Shown: piece after piece, positions 34,195 through 43,470 of the stretch
Numbering within the stretch: the first letter of the stretch is position 1
Layout: the number at the start of each line of letters is the position of its first letter
Assembly (NCBI GenBank): GCA_028023455.1
Contig: JAQFVV010006353.1
Coordinates: 2,789,135 to 2,853,134, forward strand
Origin: Epiperipatus broadwayi
Taxonomy: Eukaryota > Onychophora > Udeonychophora > Euonychophora > Peripatidae
Reading direction: 5' to 3'
DNA length: 64,000 nt
Translations under genes and position numbers: made by a program
The notes under the pieces: generated by a model
What the model was told of the DNA's origin: nothing
The model's input: only the letters and a program-made list of their open reading frames with translations
Databases searched by the model: none

Positions 34195-34690
34195 TAAAGC
34201 AGGGGTTTAATTGATGGATCTGTAAAAACAAAATTTATTTGGAACTGTTATATCCCAATCTTGTGTTCAACTAATGGACTAGTCCAGATTATATCTTATG
34301 TTGATTGGATTAAGCATTCATCACCACAGATCTATAGATGTACAGATAAATTTTACATATTCAATGGCAGATACAATGCAATGAATGATAATGCTTCATG
34401 AATTTGATTTTTTTTATTATGCAAGGAATCTGGCTATTCAGATCTGATTGCCAATACACACATTGTCCACTATATGGTCAAAGTAGTGAGGCAAGATCAC
34501 ATAGAACTGAGGACTGCTAAAACCTAAATCAAACATGAGGTGAACTGTCATGGTACAACTAGAAATGTCACCATATCTACACATGAGGTAAGTGGTTACA
34601 GAACAGCTGGAAATGTTACCATACCTTCACAAGAAGCAAGCAGTCAGACTGCAAGTTGTAAGCATAGGTATAACAATTGTATGTATTGCA
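34195..34690 (+). other. Coding-like stretch of unknown origin
   Basis: A plus-strand run of about 60 codons, starting SVKTKFIWNCYIPILCSTNG and reaching YIFNGRYNAMNDNAS, is open. After a stop and frame change a second run has HEVNCHGTTRNVTISTHEVS and NVTIPSQEASSQTASCKHRY. The sequence is less AT-rich than its surroundings. I do not recognise a family. A decayed retroelement is possible. Confidence 0.3.
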
Positions 34691-34851
34691 AATATTCATT
34701 TGTATATTTGTTTTAATTAATAAATATTTAATCATATTTTTATGAGTCTATGTTTATCATAATCATGCATAAACACAACAGTTTCATGCAGACACAAAAA
34801 GATCTTCTGTTATTGTTTTTCTGAAGGTTTGTGATAATGGTGTTCTAGTTG

Positions 34852-35289
34852 TATTTTTATATTGGACTATTTCCATCATCTAATGTGTGTGTTGAATGTG
34901 TTTAGAAAAGTTTAATTTTAGTTAAATATTCCAAATGCATTCAACTGTTAGTAATATCACAGCAAACAGGTTAGTATATGCACCAACTGTTAGTAATATC
35001 ACAGCAAACAAATGTTAGTAATATCACAGCAAATAGGTTAGTATATGCACTAACTGTTAGTAATATCACAGCAAACAGGTTAGTATATACAGGTATCCCT
35101 AACCTATTTGCTGTGATATTACTAACATTTGTTTGCTGTGATATTACTAACAGTTGGTGCATATACTAACTTGTTTGCTGTGATATTACTAACAGTTGAA
35201 TGCATTTGGAATATTTAATTAAAATGAAACTTTTCTAAACACATTCAACACACATATTAGATAATGAAAATAGTCCAATATAAAAATAC
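34852..35289. repeat. Large palindrome with internal tandem units
   Basis: The left arm (34852-35041) and right arm (about 35100-35289) are close reverse complements, with a spacer of about 58 bases. The inner parts are built of the unit GTTAGTAATATCACAGCAAA, present four times on the left and three times inverted on the right. The outer parts are R3-family 3' sequence (TATATTGGACTATTTCCATC / GAAAATAGTCCAATATA). Because of the symmetry, nearly the same chance protein can be read on both strands. A 17-base direct repeat, ATCTTCTGTTATTGTTT, lies just outside both ends. Confidence 0.88.
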
Positions 35290-35459
35290 AATCTTCTGTT
35301 ATTGTTTATATGTTAATCAGTAAGTAGTAAAAATTAACAACTAATATTTTTAGCACATCAATAAAAAAATCAAAGAATCAAATGCAAGAGGTTACTCATT
35401 AACTACAAGGAGAGAATCTTCCTGCCATAGGGTGTTTATATCTGTATTGCTATTTACCT

Positions 35460-35565
35460 GTGTTATCTTCTAACATGTGTGTTAATACTAACATTAGTTT
35501 AAATTTGGAAATGTTTAAAATTTTCTAGGCATTCAACATTTAAGATAGATAATGGAAATAGTTCA
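35460..35565 (+). repeat. R3 composite SINE 3' fragment
   Basis: TACTAACATTAGTTTAAATT, then AATGGAAATAGTTCAA, match the 3' body of R3. It is truncated and runs into a LINE scrap. Confidence 0.45.
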
Positions 35566-36150
35566 AAAGGGATTTAGATATTTGGGTAGTTGGTTGAGTG
35601 AGGATGGAAGAAGTTAAGATGAAGTTAAAAGAAGAATAGCATTGGCAAAGGAGACATTTATTCAGAGAAAGAAAATATTTCATGATAGTTTGATGAGAGA
35701 AATAAACAAAAGATTAAGTAAATGCTATGTGTGAAGTGGACCATTTTATGGTTGTGAAATGTAGACAATGAGTAGTAAAATTAGGAACAGATTAGAAGCT
35801 TTTGACATATGGTCATAAAGAAGAATGGAAAAAAATCAATCAAATGAATAAAATGAACAAATGAAGAAGTTTTGAAAAAAAAAAAAAATGAATAAAATGA
35901 ACAAATGAAGATGTTTTGAAAAAAAAAAATGAAGAAAAATGATTGTTTAAGGAATTTAGAAATAAAATCTAATGAAAGATGTTTTGGAGGGAATTGTAAG
36001 TGGAAAAAGAAGAACAGATGGGAAAAATTGACATTGTTGGAAAAGTTGCACAAAATTGAAGCAGGGCAACAAAGAGAATGGAGTGGAAAAATCATCAAAT
36101 TGCTGATGTGACTACTCTCTGGACCTGTCCATGGGTCAGCATACTATTGA
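35565..36150 (+). pseudogene. LINE reverse transcriptase C-terminal fragment
   Basis: The plus-strand translation reads FRYLGSWLSEDGRS, a stop, then DEVKRRIALAKETFIQRKKI, SGPFYGCEM, a stop, then TMSSKIRNRLEAFDIWS. This is the post-palm region of a LINE endonuclease/RT protein (YLGSxxxEDG, RRIxxAKxxF, YGCETWTM, RLEAFEMW). Further degenerate coding continues to about 36110. Multiple stops and a tandem duplication at 35875-35945 make it dead. It differs from the RTE copy at 3.3 kb. Confidence 0.7.
35866..35937 (+). repeat. Tandem duplication with poly(A) runs
   Basis: The phrase AATGAATAAAATGAACAAATGAAG, followed by TTTTGAAAAAAAAA, occurs twice in direct succession inside the LINE scrap (the unit begins at about 35843 and again at 35888). 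Confidence 0.65.
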
Positions 36151-36689
36151 TGATGATGAAAGTCCAGCATATTCCATATCTAAAATACCATCATCACAAA
36201 CCCTCAGGCTTACTTCAAACAAATGTTGCTCCTAATAGGAATGTCGGAAAAGTTATTTGGAAATCATTGAAGAATTTTTTTTACTTTGATCCAATTATTT
36301 ACAAACATTTAATGTTTCAGTTTGGTTTAGAGGTTGGTTAAAATAAATAATAGATGCATTGCACCTAAATAGTATATGTTTCATTTTACACATTGTTTCT
36401 TTAAATATGGCCACTAACGTTCAATTACAAATTTACCGGAAATGACTCCCTTTTGTATTTAAAATTTTTAGTACTAAAAATTTTAGATTCGATTGACTTC
36501 TTCTTGACTTTTCTCATTAGATAACGTGCGTGTGAAGGGGGGAGGGGTTACATTTAATGCTCCAGTTGGTAATATTTCAAATATCACCACTGTATATATA
36601 CGCAAATAATTAATAATTGTTTGTGTAATTGCGTGTGTATATGCATAATGCAAGTTAATCACATGTAGCAATTTATTAACGTTACTTAC
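36151..36689 (-). other. Intron sequence beside the first Ig half-exon
   Basis: Sequence downstream (minus strand) of the exon at 36690-36808. It begins with the donor GTAAGT. No repeat was recognised in the last 300 bases before the exon. Confidence 0.45.
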
Positions 36690-36808
36690 CATAATATCAT
36701 TGACGTTTGGTACAGGTGAAGCCGCACAATTTAGGTCGACATGCTCGCCCAGAAATTTTTGTTGATCAGGACTAATATAAGAAATCATCCAAGTCGGCTC
36801 ACTTAACA
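36690..36808 (-). CDS. Lachesin-like cell adhesion protein, exon for first half of Ig domain 1
   Basis: This 119-bp exon has two bases completing a split codon and then 39 codons. The peptide includes WMISYISPDQQKFLGEHVDL and NCAASPVPNVNDIM, with the first disulfide cysteine at its 27th full codon. The ISYISxxQ start and the GExVDLxC strand-B box are characteristic of the first Ig domain of lachesins. On the minus strand the acceptor is preceded by TTCTATTACTTTTTCAG and the donor is ATTATG/GTAAGT. The exon enters in phase 1 and leaves in phase 0, exactly matching the phase-0 entry of 16163-16364. Joined, the cysteines are 63 residues apart and the core Trp follows the first Cys by 15 residues, as expected of a V-type domain. 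The intervening intron is 20,325 bp. Confidence 0.87.
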
Positions 36809-37248
36809 CTGAAAAAGTAATAGAAAATAATTGTAGTAGTTTTTAACAGAAAAGTTTTAAAAATTTAATCATTTTAAAAAGAGCAATGTTTTGTTTTAAT
36901 CTTATATACTCACACCCACGCACTTTTAAAACACCTAAACATACACACATATTAGTTACGCATATTTCAAGTAGCTATATTTTCCAAAATGTGTCCATAC
37001 TTATTTTTTAAACAGTTACAATTAAATTAAAGCATATTGAATTTTTAAAGTTTTACAATTGATGCACACAGGCAAAATATTCTATGTACGTTTATATATG
37101 CATGGGTCATAGTTCCAGCACTTATTAACACCAGAATCTTCAGTCTGTTGTTAAAGCAACTTTTTATTTATACAATGAAAATATTTACGCACATTTTTTA
37201 ATATTTAAATATAGTTTATACTTAATCTAGATGTATTTAGAGGGATTT
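36809..37248 (-). other. Intron upstream of the Ig exon
   Basis: AT-rich intron sequence. A segment at about 37045-37135 (GTTTTACAATTGATGCACAC) recurs in the same orientation at 38205-38295, so the two copies bracket the inverted repeat between them. Confidence 0.5.
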
Positions 37249-38148
37249 GAACCCAGCTGTTCAAGCTCTCTTCAGACATCTACTCCGTCTTATATAACTG
37301 ATACACATGGCTACATACCTGTGACAAAGATATGCTGAATCAGCAAATATAGTTGATCCAGATCATAATATCTCATATATACAATCAGTGCTCGGTTTAT
37401 ATTAATATAGCAAATTTTCAAACTTTAATGGACAGGCTTTAATCTTCTCCATTTTCTAATATTTTAGCCATCTATATCATTGAAAATCTGATGATGGCAT
37501 GTTCGAAGCTCTTGTTTGCAAATTTCTTGTCATATCCATGTTGACCATAAGTCATTCTGCCCACTCATGTTTAGGACATTAGGATTATTTAAATATCCAG
37601 AAGAATGGATGGGTGGTTTACAGACTAAATCTGTAATATTTAAATACAAGTATTTGTAGTTAAGCTAGATGTAATTAGAGAGGTTTGAACCCAGACATCT
37701 AGCTTAAGTATATATATATACTATATTTATATTTAAAGTTCACAGATTCAGCCTGTGTTATGAACATTCCACTTCTCTGTATTTAAATGGGCTCAAAGTC
37801 CTACATATGAGAAGTCAAAGTGACTTATGGTCTCCATGCATATCAAAATTGGAAAACAAGGGCTTTGAACAGGCCATCATCAGATTTTCAATTATATGAA
37901 TGGCTGAAGAGTTGGAAAGTCGAAATGTCTGAAGCCTGTCTATTAAAGTTTGGACGTTTGCTATTTTAATATAGACCAAGCACTGATTATATATATATAT
38001 GTGGGAGATGATCATCTGGACCAACTAATGAGTCATGGTTCAGCATGAAACACATATATTAGAGATCATTTATCTTTTTGGGACATGTGTATTTATTATA
38101 TAAGATGGAGTAGATGTCAGAAGGAAGTTTGATAGTATGGGTCCAAAT
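37249..38148. repeat. Hairpin repeat family R2, long inverted repeat
   Basis: The left arm (about 37249-37573) and right arm (about 37798-38148) are diverged reverse complements. For example, TGAAAATCTGATGATGGCAT is mirrored by GGCCATCATCAGATTTTCAA, and ATACAATCAGTGCTCGGTTT by AGACCAAGCACTGATTATA. Phrases such as TTCAAATCCC, resembling a polymerase III B box, occur near the outer ends (GGGTCCAAATCCCCTC at 38140). Other R2 copies are at 42560, 51779, 52200, 57290 and 61034. Confidence 0.75.
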
Positions 38149-38457
38149 CCCCTCTAATTTTGTGCACCAAATTGTATATTTCAATTAAATTAAAACACAT
38201 TGAAATTTTAATAGTTTTACAGTTGATACATACAGGCAATATATAATATCTATGAATATATTTGCTTATGTTACAGCTCCAACACTTATCAACACTGTGT
38301 ATCTTAAATCTGGTGCTAAGGTAACCTTCTATTTATAAGAGAAAAGGGTGGCTACACTCTTCATTTAGGTCTGATATGTTTATATAGACCCTAAAGATTA
38401 ACACCTGGATGCAAATAGTTTTTGAGATTTTTAACTCCTATTTAAATAACCACCATT

Positions 38458-38537
38458 ATACGGATAAATGTCATCTTGTATGAAACAAGACTAATAAACG
38501 GATAAATGTCATCTTGTATGAAACAAGACTAATAAAT
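38458..38537 (+). repeat. Perfect tandem duplication of 39 bp
   Basis: CGGATAAATGTCATCTTGTA TGAAACAAGACTAATAAA occurs twice in immediate succession. Confidence 0.88.
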
Positions 38538-38544
38538 AGTCATC

Positions 38545-38800
38545 TACACACATTGGATTTTTATCAAGTATTGTATTGTTTTATGGATTTGTATTTTCAA
38601 AACTGCCTAACACTATACTAGTAATAAATAAAATACAAAACCATAAAATAATACTTGATAAAAATCCAAAATTCTTATGTGACCATGGTTTCATCTACTA
38701 AACAAATAGACCTTCTCTCTACAAAATACGAAGCCATAAAACAATACAATACTAGATCTAATTGTTTACTAGGTCTATTTGTTTAGTAGGTGAAACCATG
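38545..38800. repeat. Nested foldbacks
   Basis: GGATTTTTATCAAGTATTGT (about 38555) is mirrored by AATACTTGATAAAAATCC (about 38651). CCATGGTTTCATCTACTAAA (about 38692) is mirrored by TTTAGTAGGTGAAACCATGG (about 38779). The two hairpins interlock, with the second containing sequence similar to the arm of the first. Confidence 0.7.
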
Positions 38801-38835
38801 GTCGTGTAAAGATTTTGGTAAAATTTGGATTATTA

Positions 38836-39030
38836 TCTAGTATTACAAGAGAATGTAAAAGACACAGAAAGAAACCACATGTGAGATGGATGGATGAAAT
38901 AAGAAAGTATGTGCAGGGGTTATGTGGAGAAGAGAAACTAAAGATCAGAGAAGATGAATTAAACTTGGAGAGACCTTCATCCTGCAGTGGATTGATAATG
39001 GTTGATGATGCTAGGATGATTGCATTGTTT
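38836..39030 (+). pseudogene. RTE-like LINE 3' end fragment
   Basis: The frame reads RECKRHRKKPHVRWMDEIRK and ends NLERPSSCSGLIMVDDA. This is the extreme C-terminus of the same RTE-like family as 3345-5450, whose decayed end has GAGACCTTCATCCTGCAGTG as here. The stop and the short TGATGATG tail are degraded. It is a severely 5'-truncated insertion of about 200 bp. Confidence 0.75.
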
Positions 39031-40109
39031 TATGGTGTTGTATATATATAAGAAAGAGATTTGTGAAGTAATAGTTAATGCATTGTGATCATCACCATTA
39101 CAGGAATTCAAATTTTGCAGGTTTAAAAACAAGGGTTAGGGTATTAATAATTTTTATTAGTCACTTATTAGACTAGAGATTATCCATTTAATGAATAATA
39201 TTTCTGTAGAGTAATTTTCACTACACCACTTTCATTCAAGACAGGGAATATACTTCCAGCAAATACTTTGTGTCAAAGTTGTGAAGCCAGTGAGCTGACA
39301 TACCAATTAAACTGTAGTAATTCATTATCTATAAATACTAAACCATGATAAAGACATGTGTAAAAGAAAGTGATCTGGGCCATCTGATGAGTGCATGTTA
39401 AGCATAAAATATGCATTTTGGGGACCATACATCTTTTTCACATGCCTTTGGTCATATGTTTATGATTGTATCCTTTCATCAGGTGTTAAAAGTGGATAGA
39501 AGTGTTAGAGTTTTCCTTCAAGATATATCAGCCCATAGTCAAACTAGTTAAAAGTCCAATATTGATCAGAAAATGACTATCTTGCTACTCTTAAAGAATG
39601 GAAACATGAATGGAGAAACCCATAACCTTGAGTATAGTAAACTTACTAAAATCTTTTTCTTTAATGTTCTCTCGTGATAAGCTGTTTGAGAGATTTTTAT
39701 CCTGCAGGAATTTACCTGAAAGTTGTTTTTAATTATTGTCATCATTGTCATTAATTACTAAGACATTGCTGATAAATGTCTCTCCAAGCTTAATCCATTT
39801 CTCTGATCTCTAGCCTCTCTTCTGTACATGGAACCTGTAAATGTCATTATTTCATGATTTCACATGTGATCTTTTTCCAAGTCATTTACAATACTTTCAG
39901 ATCCAGTTTAAGACTTTAACTTTCCATCAAGTTCTACATGCTGGTTCTACACGCTGGAAGTGACATAACTAGGCATGTATCATGGACACTAAGCCCTAGT
40001 ATCTGCCCTTGTAGAACTGCACCAAACTATTCAGAATTTATTTTACACACTTTTAATAAATCAATACTAGTACATTGTAAATACTGAACTTTAAGATGCA
40101 ATTATATAG
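39031..40109. other. Intronic stretch with an R2 scrap
   Basis: Around 39385-39450 the phrase CATCTGATGAGTGCATGTTA and AAGCATAAAATATGCATTTT is a diverged R2 piece. Nothing else was recognised. Confidence 0.4.
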
Positions 40110-40200
40110 GATTTGAATACAGAACTTTCAGCTTTCTTCAGCTATCCATTTTATTTTATATAACTGATACACATGATAGCAGCTGTGATATATATTGCTA
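40110..40200 (-). repeat. R2 terminal fragment
   Basis: ATTTGAATACAGAACTTTCA through TATAACTGATACACATGATA corresponds to the outer end of R2 copies. Confidence 0.5.
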
Positions 40201-40950
40201 TAAGCATACAATATTGATTTCACCCTTCATTTTGTATTAGTCATCCAAATATGCAAATGTAATTGAAAGTGCAAGTAATATTAGGTTATAAAAAAGAAAC
40301 CAATTCATATGCAGATGAACAAATGTTTGCAAATTTGAACTATAAGCATATAAGAAATAAAAAATATATTAAAAATAAAATAATTAATTGCACTGAGTCA
40401 GCTTTTGACAAAACACTGCCAAGCACTCAATGACCAAATTATGATGAAACGCTATAATAAACATACCAATTAAGTGAACTGAATAAGAATTTGGCAAAAC
40501 ACTGTCAGAATGACAGTTTGTACAATAAATAGATTATTGATTTTTAGAAAATATTACAATTTTAGATATGTTTGCAGGTGTGGAATATAAATGTGGATAT
40601 GTGATGATATGTTCATAAATGCATTAAATACACCTGTACTTAAGTAGATTAAAAAATCCTTTTTTATATATATATACAGATATGAAGATATAAATATATT
40701 AAAAACATTTAGAATGAAGTATATATGTAAATTAAATAGAAGAAAACAACATCTGTCAGCTAAGAATGACAATCCTCATGCATCAATAAACATAAAAAGA
40801 GGGCGAATCACATTGTAGGGGGTTGCCTACTTCTGCTTTACATAGATACATATTTTAGACTGTGTATTCAGTATGTACTTATGAAACAAACTTTATGTTG
40901 ATATTATAAGATCTTATAAATATTGATAATCAGTATTCAGATAGCTCTAA
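40201..40950. other. Intronic AT-rich stretch, nothing recognised
   Basis: No gene or repeat family was recognised. Confidence 0.35.
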
Positions 40951-41216
40951 ACAAGCTTTTCTGATAAATGCTGCAAGAGAAAGCATTTAAAATCTATCTA
41001 CCATTATCCCTATCCCAAACTAGTTTCAAGCTAATGGCACTCATCAGTGAGGTGCTAGGACATTTAGACACTACATCTCAATGATGAGACCCATTAGATT
41101 GAAACTGGTTTGGGGCTAGGGATAAATGTAGATAGAGATTAGGAATAAATGTAAATAGAGATTTTCAATGCTTTCTCTTGCAGCATTTATTGAAAAGCTT
41201 GTTTAGAGCTATTAGC
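40951..41216. repeat. Palindromic element, ~110-bp arms
   Basis: AAACAAGCTTTTCTGATAAA TGCTGCAAGAGAAAGCATT (left) is mirrored by AATGCTTTCTCTTGCAGCAT TTATTGAAAAGCTTGTTT (right). CCCAAACTAGTTTCAAGCTA is mirrored by GATTGAAACTGGTTTGGG. A small tandem duplication of ATAAATGTAGATAGAGAT lies in the right arm. The inner phrases resemble R1 (CACTCATCAGTGAGG). Confidence 0.75.
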
Positions 41217-41589
41217 ATGTTCATTATACTACATTTGTAATAGAAGCTTATTAAATTATGTCACATGATGTGTGACTTGATTTTCTTATTATTAAGGTTT
41301 TTAAGGATGAAGGTATCTATTCACCTTAAAACCCTTAACTTTGATTTCAGAGTAATATACACCACAATTAAAAGTTGGCTATTAAATAAAACTAATGCTT
41401 TGTTGCTTAAGAAATGTCAAAGTTGAAATTAAGAATGATGTACTTTTTTCTTCTTTACATTTGTTGATATATGAGCATGAATATTCTGATGGTGGTTTAA
41501 GATAAATGGTAAATATATTACAAACAAAAAAACATACAAACCCCCTGCTTTTTGGATGCTTTTCAGAAGAAAAATATTTTTTTTAAATT
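41217..41589. other. Intronic stretch, nothing recognised
   Basis: No gene or repeat family was recognised. Confidence 0.35.
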
Positions 41590-41740
41590 CCAGCTCTGCT
41601 ACCTATTAGAAGCTGGAGTAATTAATGAATGCTAAATGTTGTTCTGGAGATATGGTTAACACAGTACTGAATTGGAATTTATTAAGTACTACCATCTAGC
41701 CTGTAATAATTATTCAAACTTACACTAGGTGGCAGAGTTA
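41590..41740. repeat. R1 fragment
   Basis: Phrases AGCTGGAGTAATTAATGAAT and CTTACACTAGGTGGCAGAGT match the R1 subterminal regions. The middle is lost. Confidence 0.45.
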
Positions 41741-42244
41741 AACAGAATAAATACCTTGCTGTTGAAAGATATGGCTATACATACTCACTTATTTAAATGT
41801 GTGGAATACTCTAATACAAATAAATACATAAGCAATATAACACATTTATCAATTAGATCTCTGAAAAAAGACCGTCAAATAACTAAAACTAAAAAAACTA
41901 CTAGTAAAGTAATCTCATGGCTTATGGTGTGGGAGTTCATAGGAAAGTTCAAACACTGATCTGGAACCAGGTTGCGATCTTTTAATGTTGAACTCCAGTC
42001 TATTAGTACACCATTATTTTAACAATGAGAAGTGCACAATTACAGTTTTTTAATTTCATCAAAAAGATAAGTGTGGGGATTGTAGTCAATGAATATTGAG
42101 GGGGGGGGTATCTTAAGCATTAGCATGATGTAAATTTGATGATGAAATTTTTTTTATTTTGAATATATTAGTGTTCATACATATAATCCAGTTATATAAT
42201 ACTTTTATGACTATATATATGTATATAGAAGCAACATACATGCA
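41741..42244. other. Intronic stretch, nothing recognised
   Basis: Includes a short G run at 42102-42110. No gene was recognised. Confidence 0.35.
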
Positions 42245-42460
42245 CTATAAAATAAGCTGATTTAAAGATCTAGCTTTTAAATAAAAGTACTTCCAGCACT
42301 GGCAAAGAATGTTGGTTTGTTTAAAAATAGGCTCTACATATAAATAGCTGCCTTTATTTGTAAAATATTTATTGACAGGGAATGCTGTTTACTCATAGCA
42401 CATGAGAAAAACTTAGCTTGGTTCCATCAAGCAAATTACATACTGCCTTAGAATTACATA
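42245..42460 (+). repeat. Dispersed repeat, left of the Penelope-like element
   Basis: The order GATTTAAAGATCTAGCTTTT, CTTCCAGCACTGGCAAAGAA TGTTGGTTT and ATTTATTGACAGGGAATG recurs at about 44965-45150 as GATTTAAAGATTTGGCTGTT, TTTCCAGCACTAGAATGTTG GTTT and ATTTTACTGATGGAGAGTAA. The two diverged direct copies lie on opposite sides of the Penelope-like insertion. Confidence 0.6.
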
Positions 42461-42559
42461 TTGCTTGAAAAATAGAATACATATTAGTATAAGTTCAGCC
42501 TATCACTCTCCTATTAATATATATAGAGCCACAATATCTGATTATATAAAGGGTTATAT

Positions 42560-42930
42560 TGACATTATGTCTACATGGGTATGTCTATAATATCAATCCC
42601 AACAAGGGCATTCATCATTTCATCATTGGGTTTTCAGTGAAATGTTTGAGTAGTTGGCAGGGTGAACAGACTGAAGTCGATTTATTAAAGTTTGGGAAAT
42701 TGAAATCTTAATATAAACTGAGTTTTGATTGTATATATGCGTAGGATATTATGATATGGCCCAACTGATGAGTATTGGTTTGCACGAAATACGTATTCTG
42801 GGGATCATATATCTTTGTCGCATGTGTGTGATCATGTGTATTGGTCGCTTGAGATAGAGTGGAGAATGAATAGACTAAAAAAATTCTGAGTTCGAATCCC
42901 TCTATTTACATACATAAAAAACATCCAGTA
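42560..42930 (+). repeat. R2 copy, one arm
   Basis: Contains ACTGAAGTCGATTTATTAAA GTTTGG, CCAACTGATGAGTATTGGTT TGCACGAAATACG and ends GAGTTCGAATCCCTCTATTT. This is one strand of the R2 hairpin with a B-box-like terminus. Confidence 0.6.
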
Positions 42931-43125
42931 TAAGCAAATTACATACTGCCTTACAACTAAATTACATATATATATATATTTAATTGTAAATTATTAGAGA
43001 AAAAAAAAAAAATATAGTTAGTAATAAATTTGGCTGAACGTTTTCGAGGAACCGTGCCTCATACTCATAGCCTTCGTGAAAATGTACTTGATATATGTAA
43101 ATGAGAATATTCAAATGAGTTACTG

Positions 43126-43470
43126 TTAAGTAGCCCATTTTTTCGAAATGTCGAAGCACGTGTCTCTTCTGTTGATTGCATGGATGTCTCTGTTAATGTA
43201 GAATGCCTCTTTTATCTTTCTCCTGTAGTCGTTTGGTTCTGAGCATAAAATAACGAGGTTAGCGGGTATGAAATTGTGCCCTGATTGTTTAGTATGTTCA
43301 AAAAATGCAGAAGATGTACTGCTGTTCATTTGGGCTCTATTGAAGGTGTACCGATGTTGGCTCAACATCGGTGTTAATTGTGGCTTTCGTTTCCCCATAA
43401 TATGTGGCGTGGCATCCGGCCTGGGGGCAGGAAATGGAGTACACCACATGTGGGGTGAGCGCTGGATCAA
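43126..43470 (-). pseudogene. GIY-YIG endonuclease C-terminal part of the Penelope-like element
   Basis: In a shifted frame, the translation HRYTFNRAQMNSSTSSAFFE HTKQSGHNFIPANLVILCSE, then RRKIKEAFYINRDIHAINR, gives the rest of the nuclease. It has the SAFFEH and SGH boxes, the ILCxEPN run with its acidic residue, and the RKIKEA helix. A stop follows at 43126. It overlaps the RT frame by about 130 bases because both frames stay open around the frameshift. Confidence 0.82.

Noticed and set aside
34971-35169. Nearly identical 63-codon proteins on both strands
   Set aside because: This is produced by the palindrome and its tandem units; the peptide has no family resemblance.
37045-38295. LTR retrotransposon bounded by direct repeats at 37045-37135 and 38205-38295
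   Set aside because: The repeats are short and diverged, there is no primer-binding site, polypurine tract or gag/pol coding between them, and the interior is an R2 hairpin.
43020-43080. Intact hammerhead ribozyme
   Set aside because: The inner stem followed by GAAA is present but the CUGAUGA box and a credible cleavage triplet are not, so only a hairpin is claimed.
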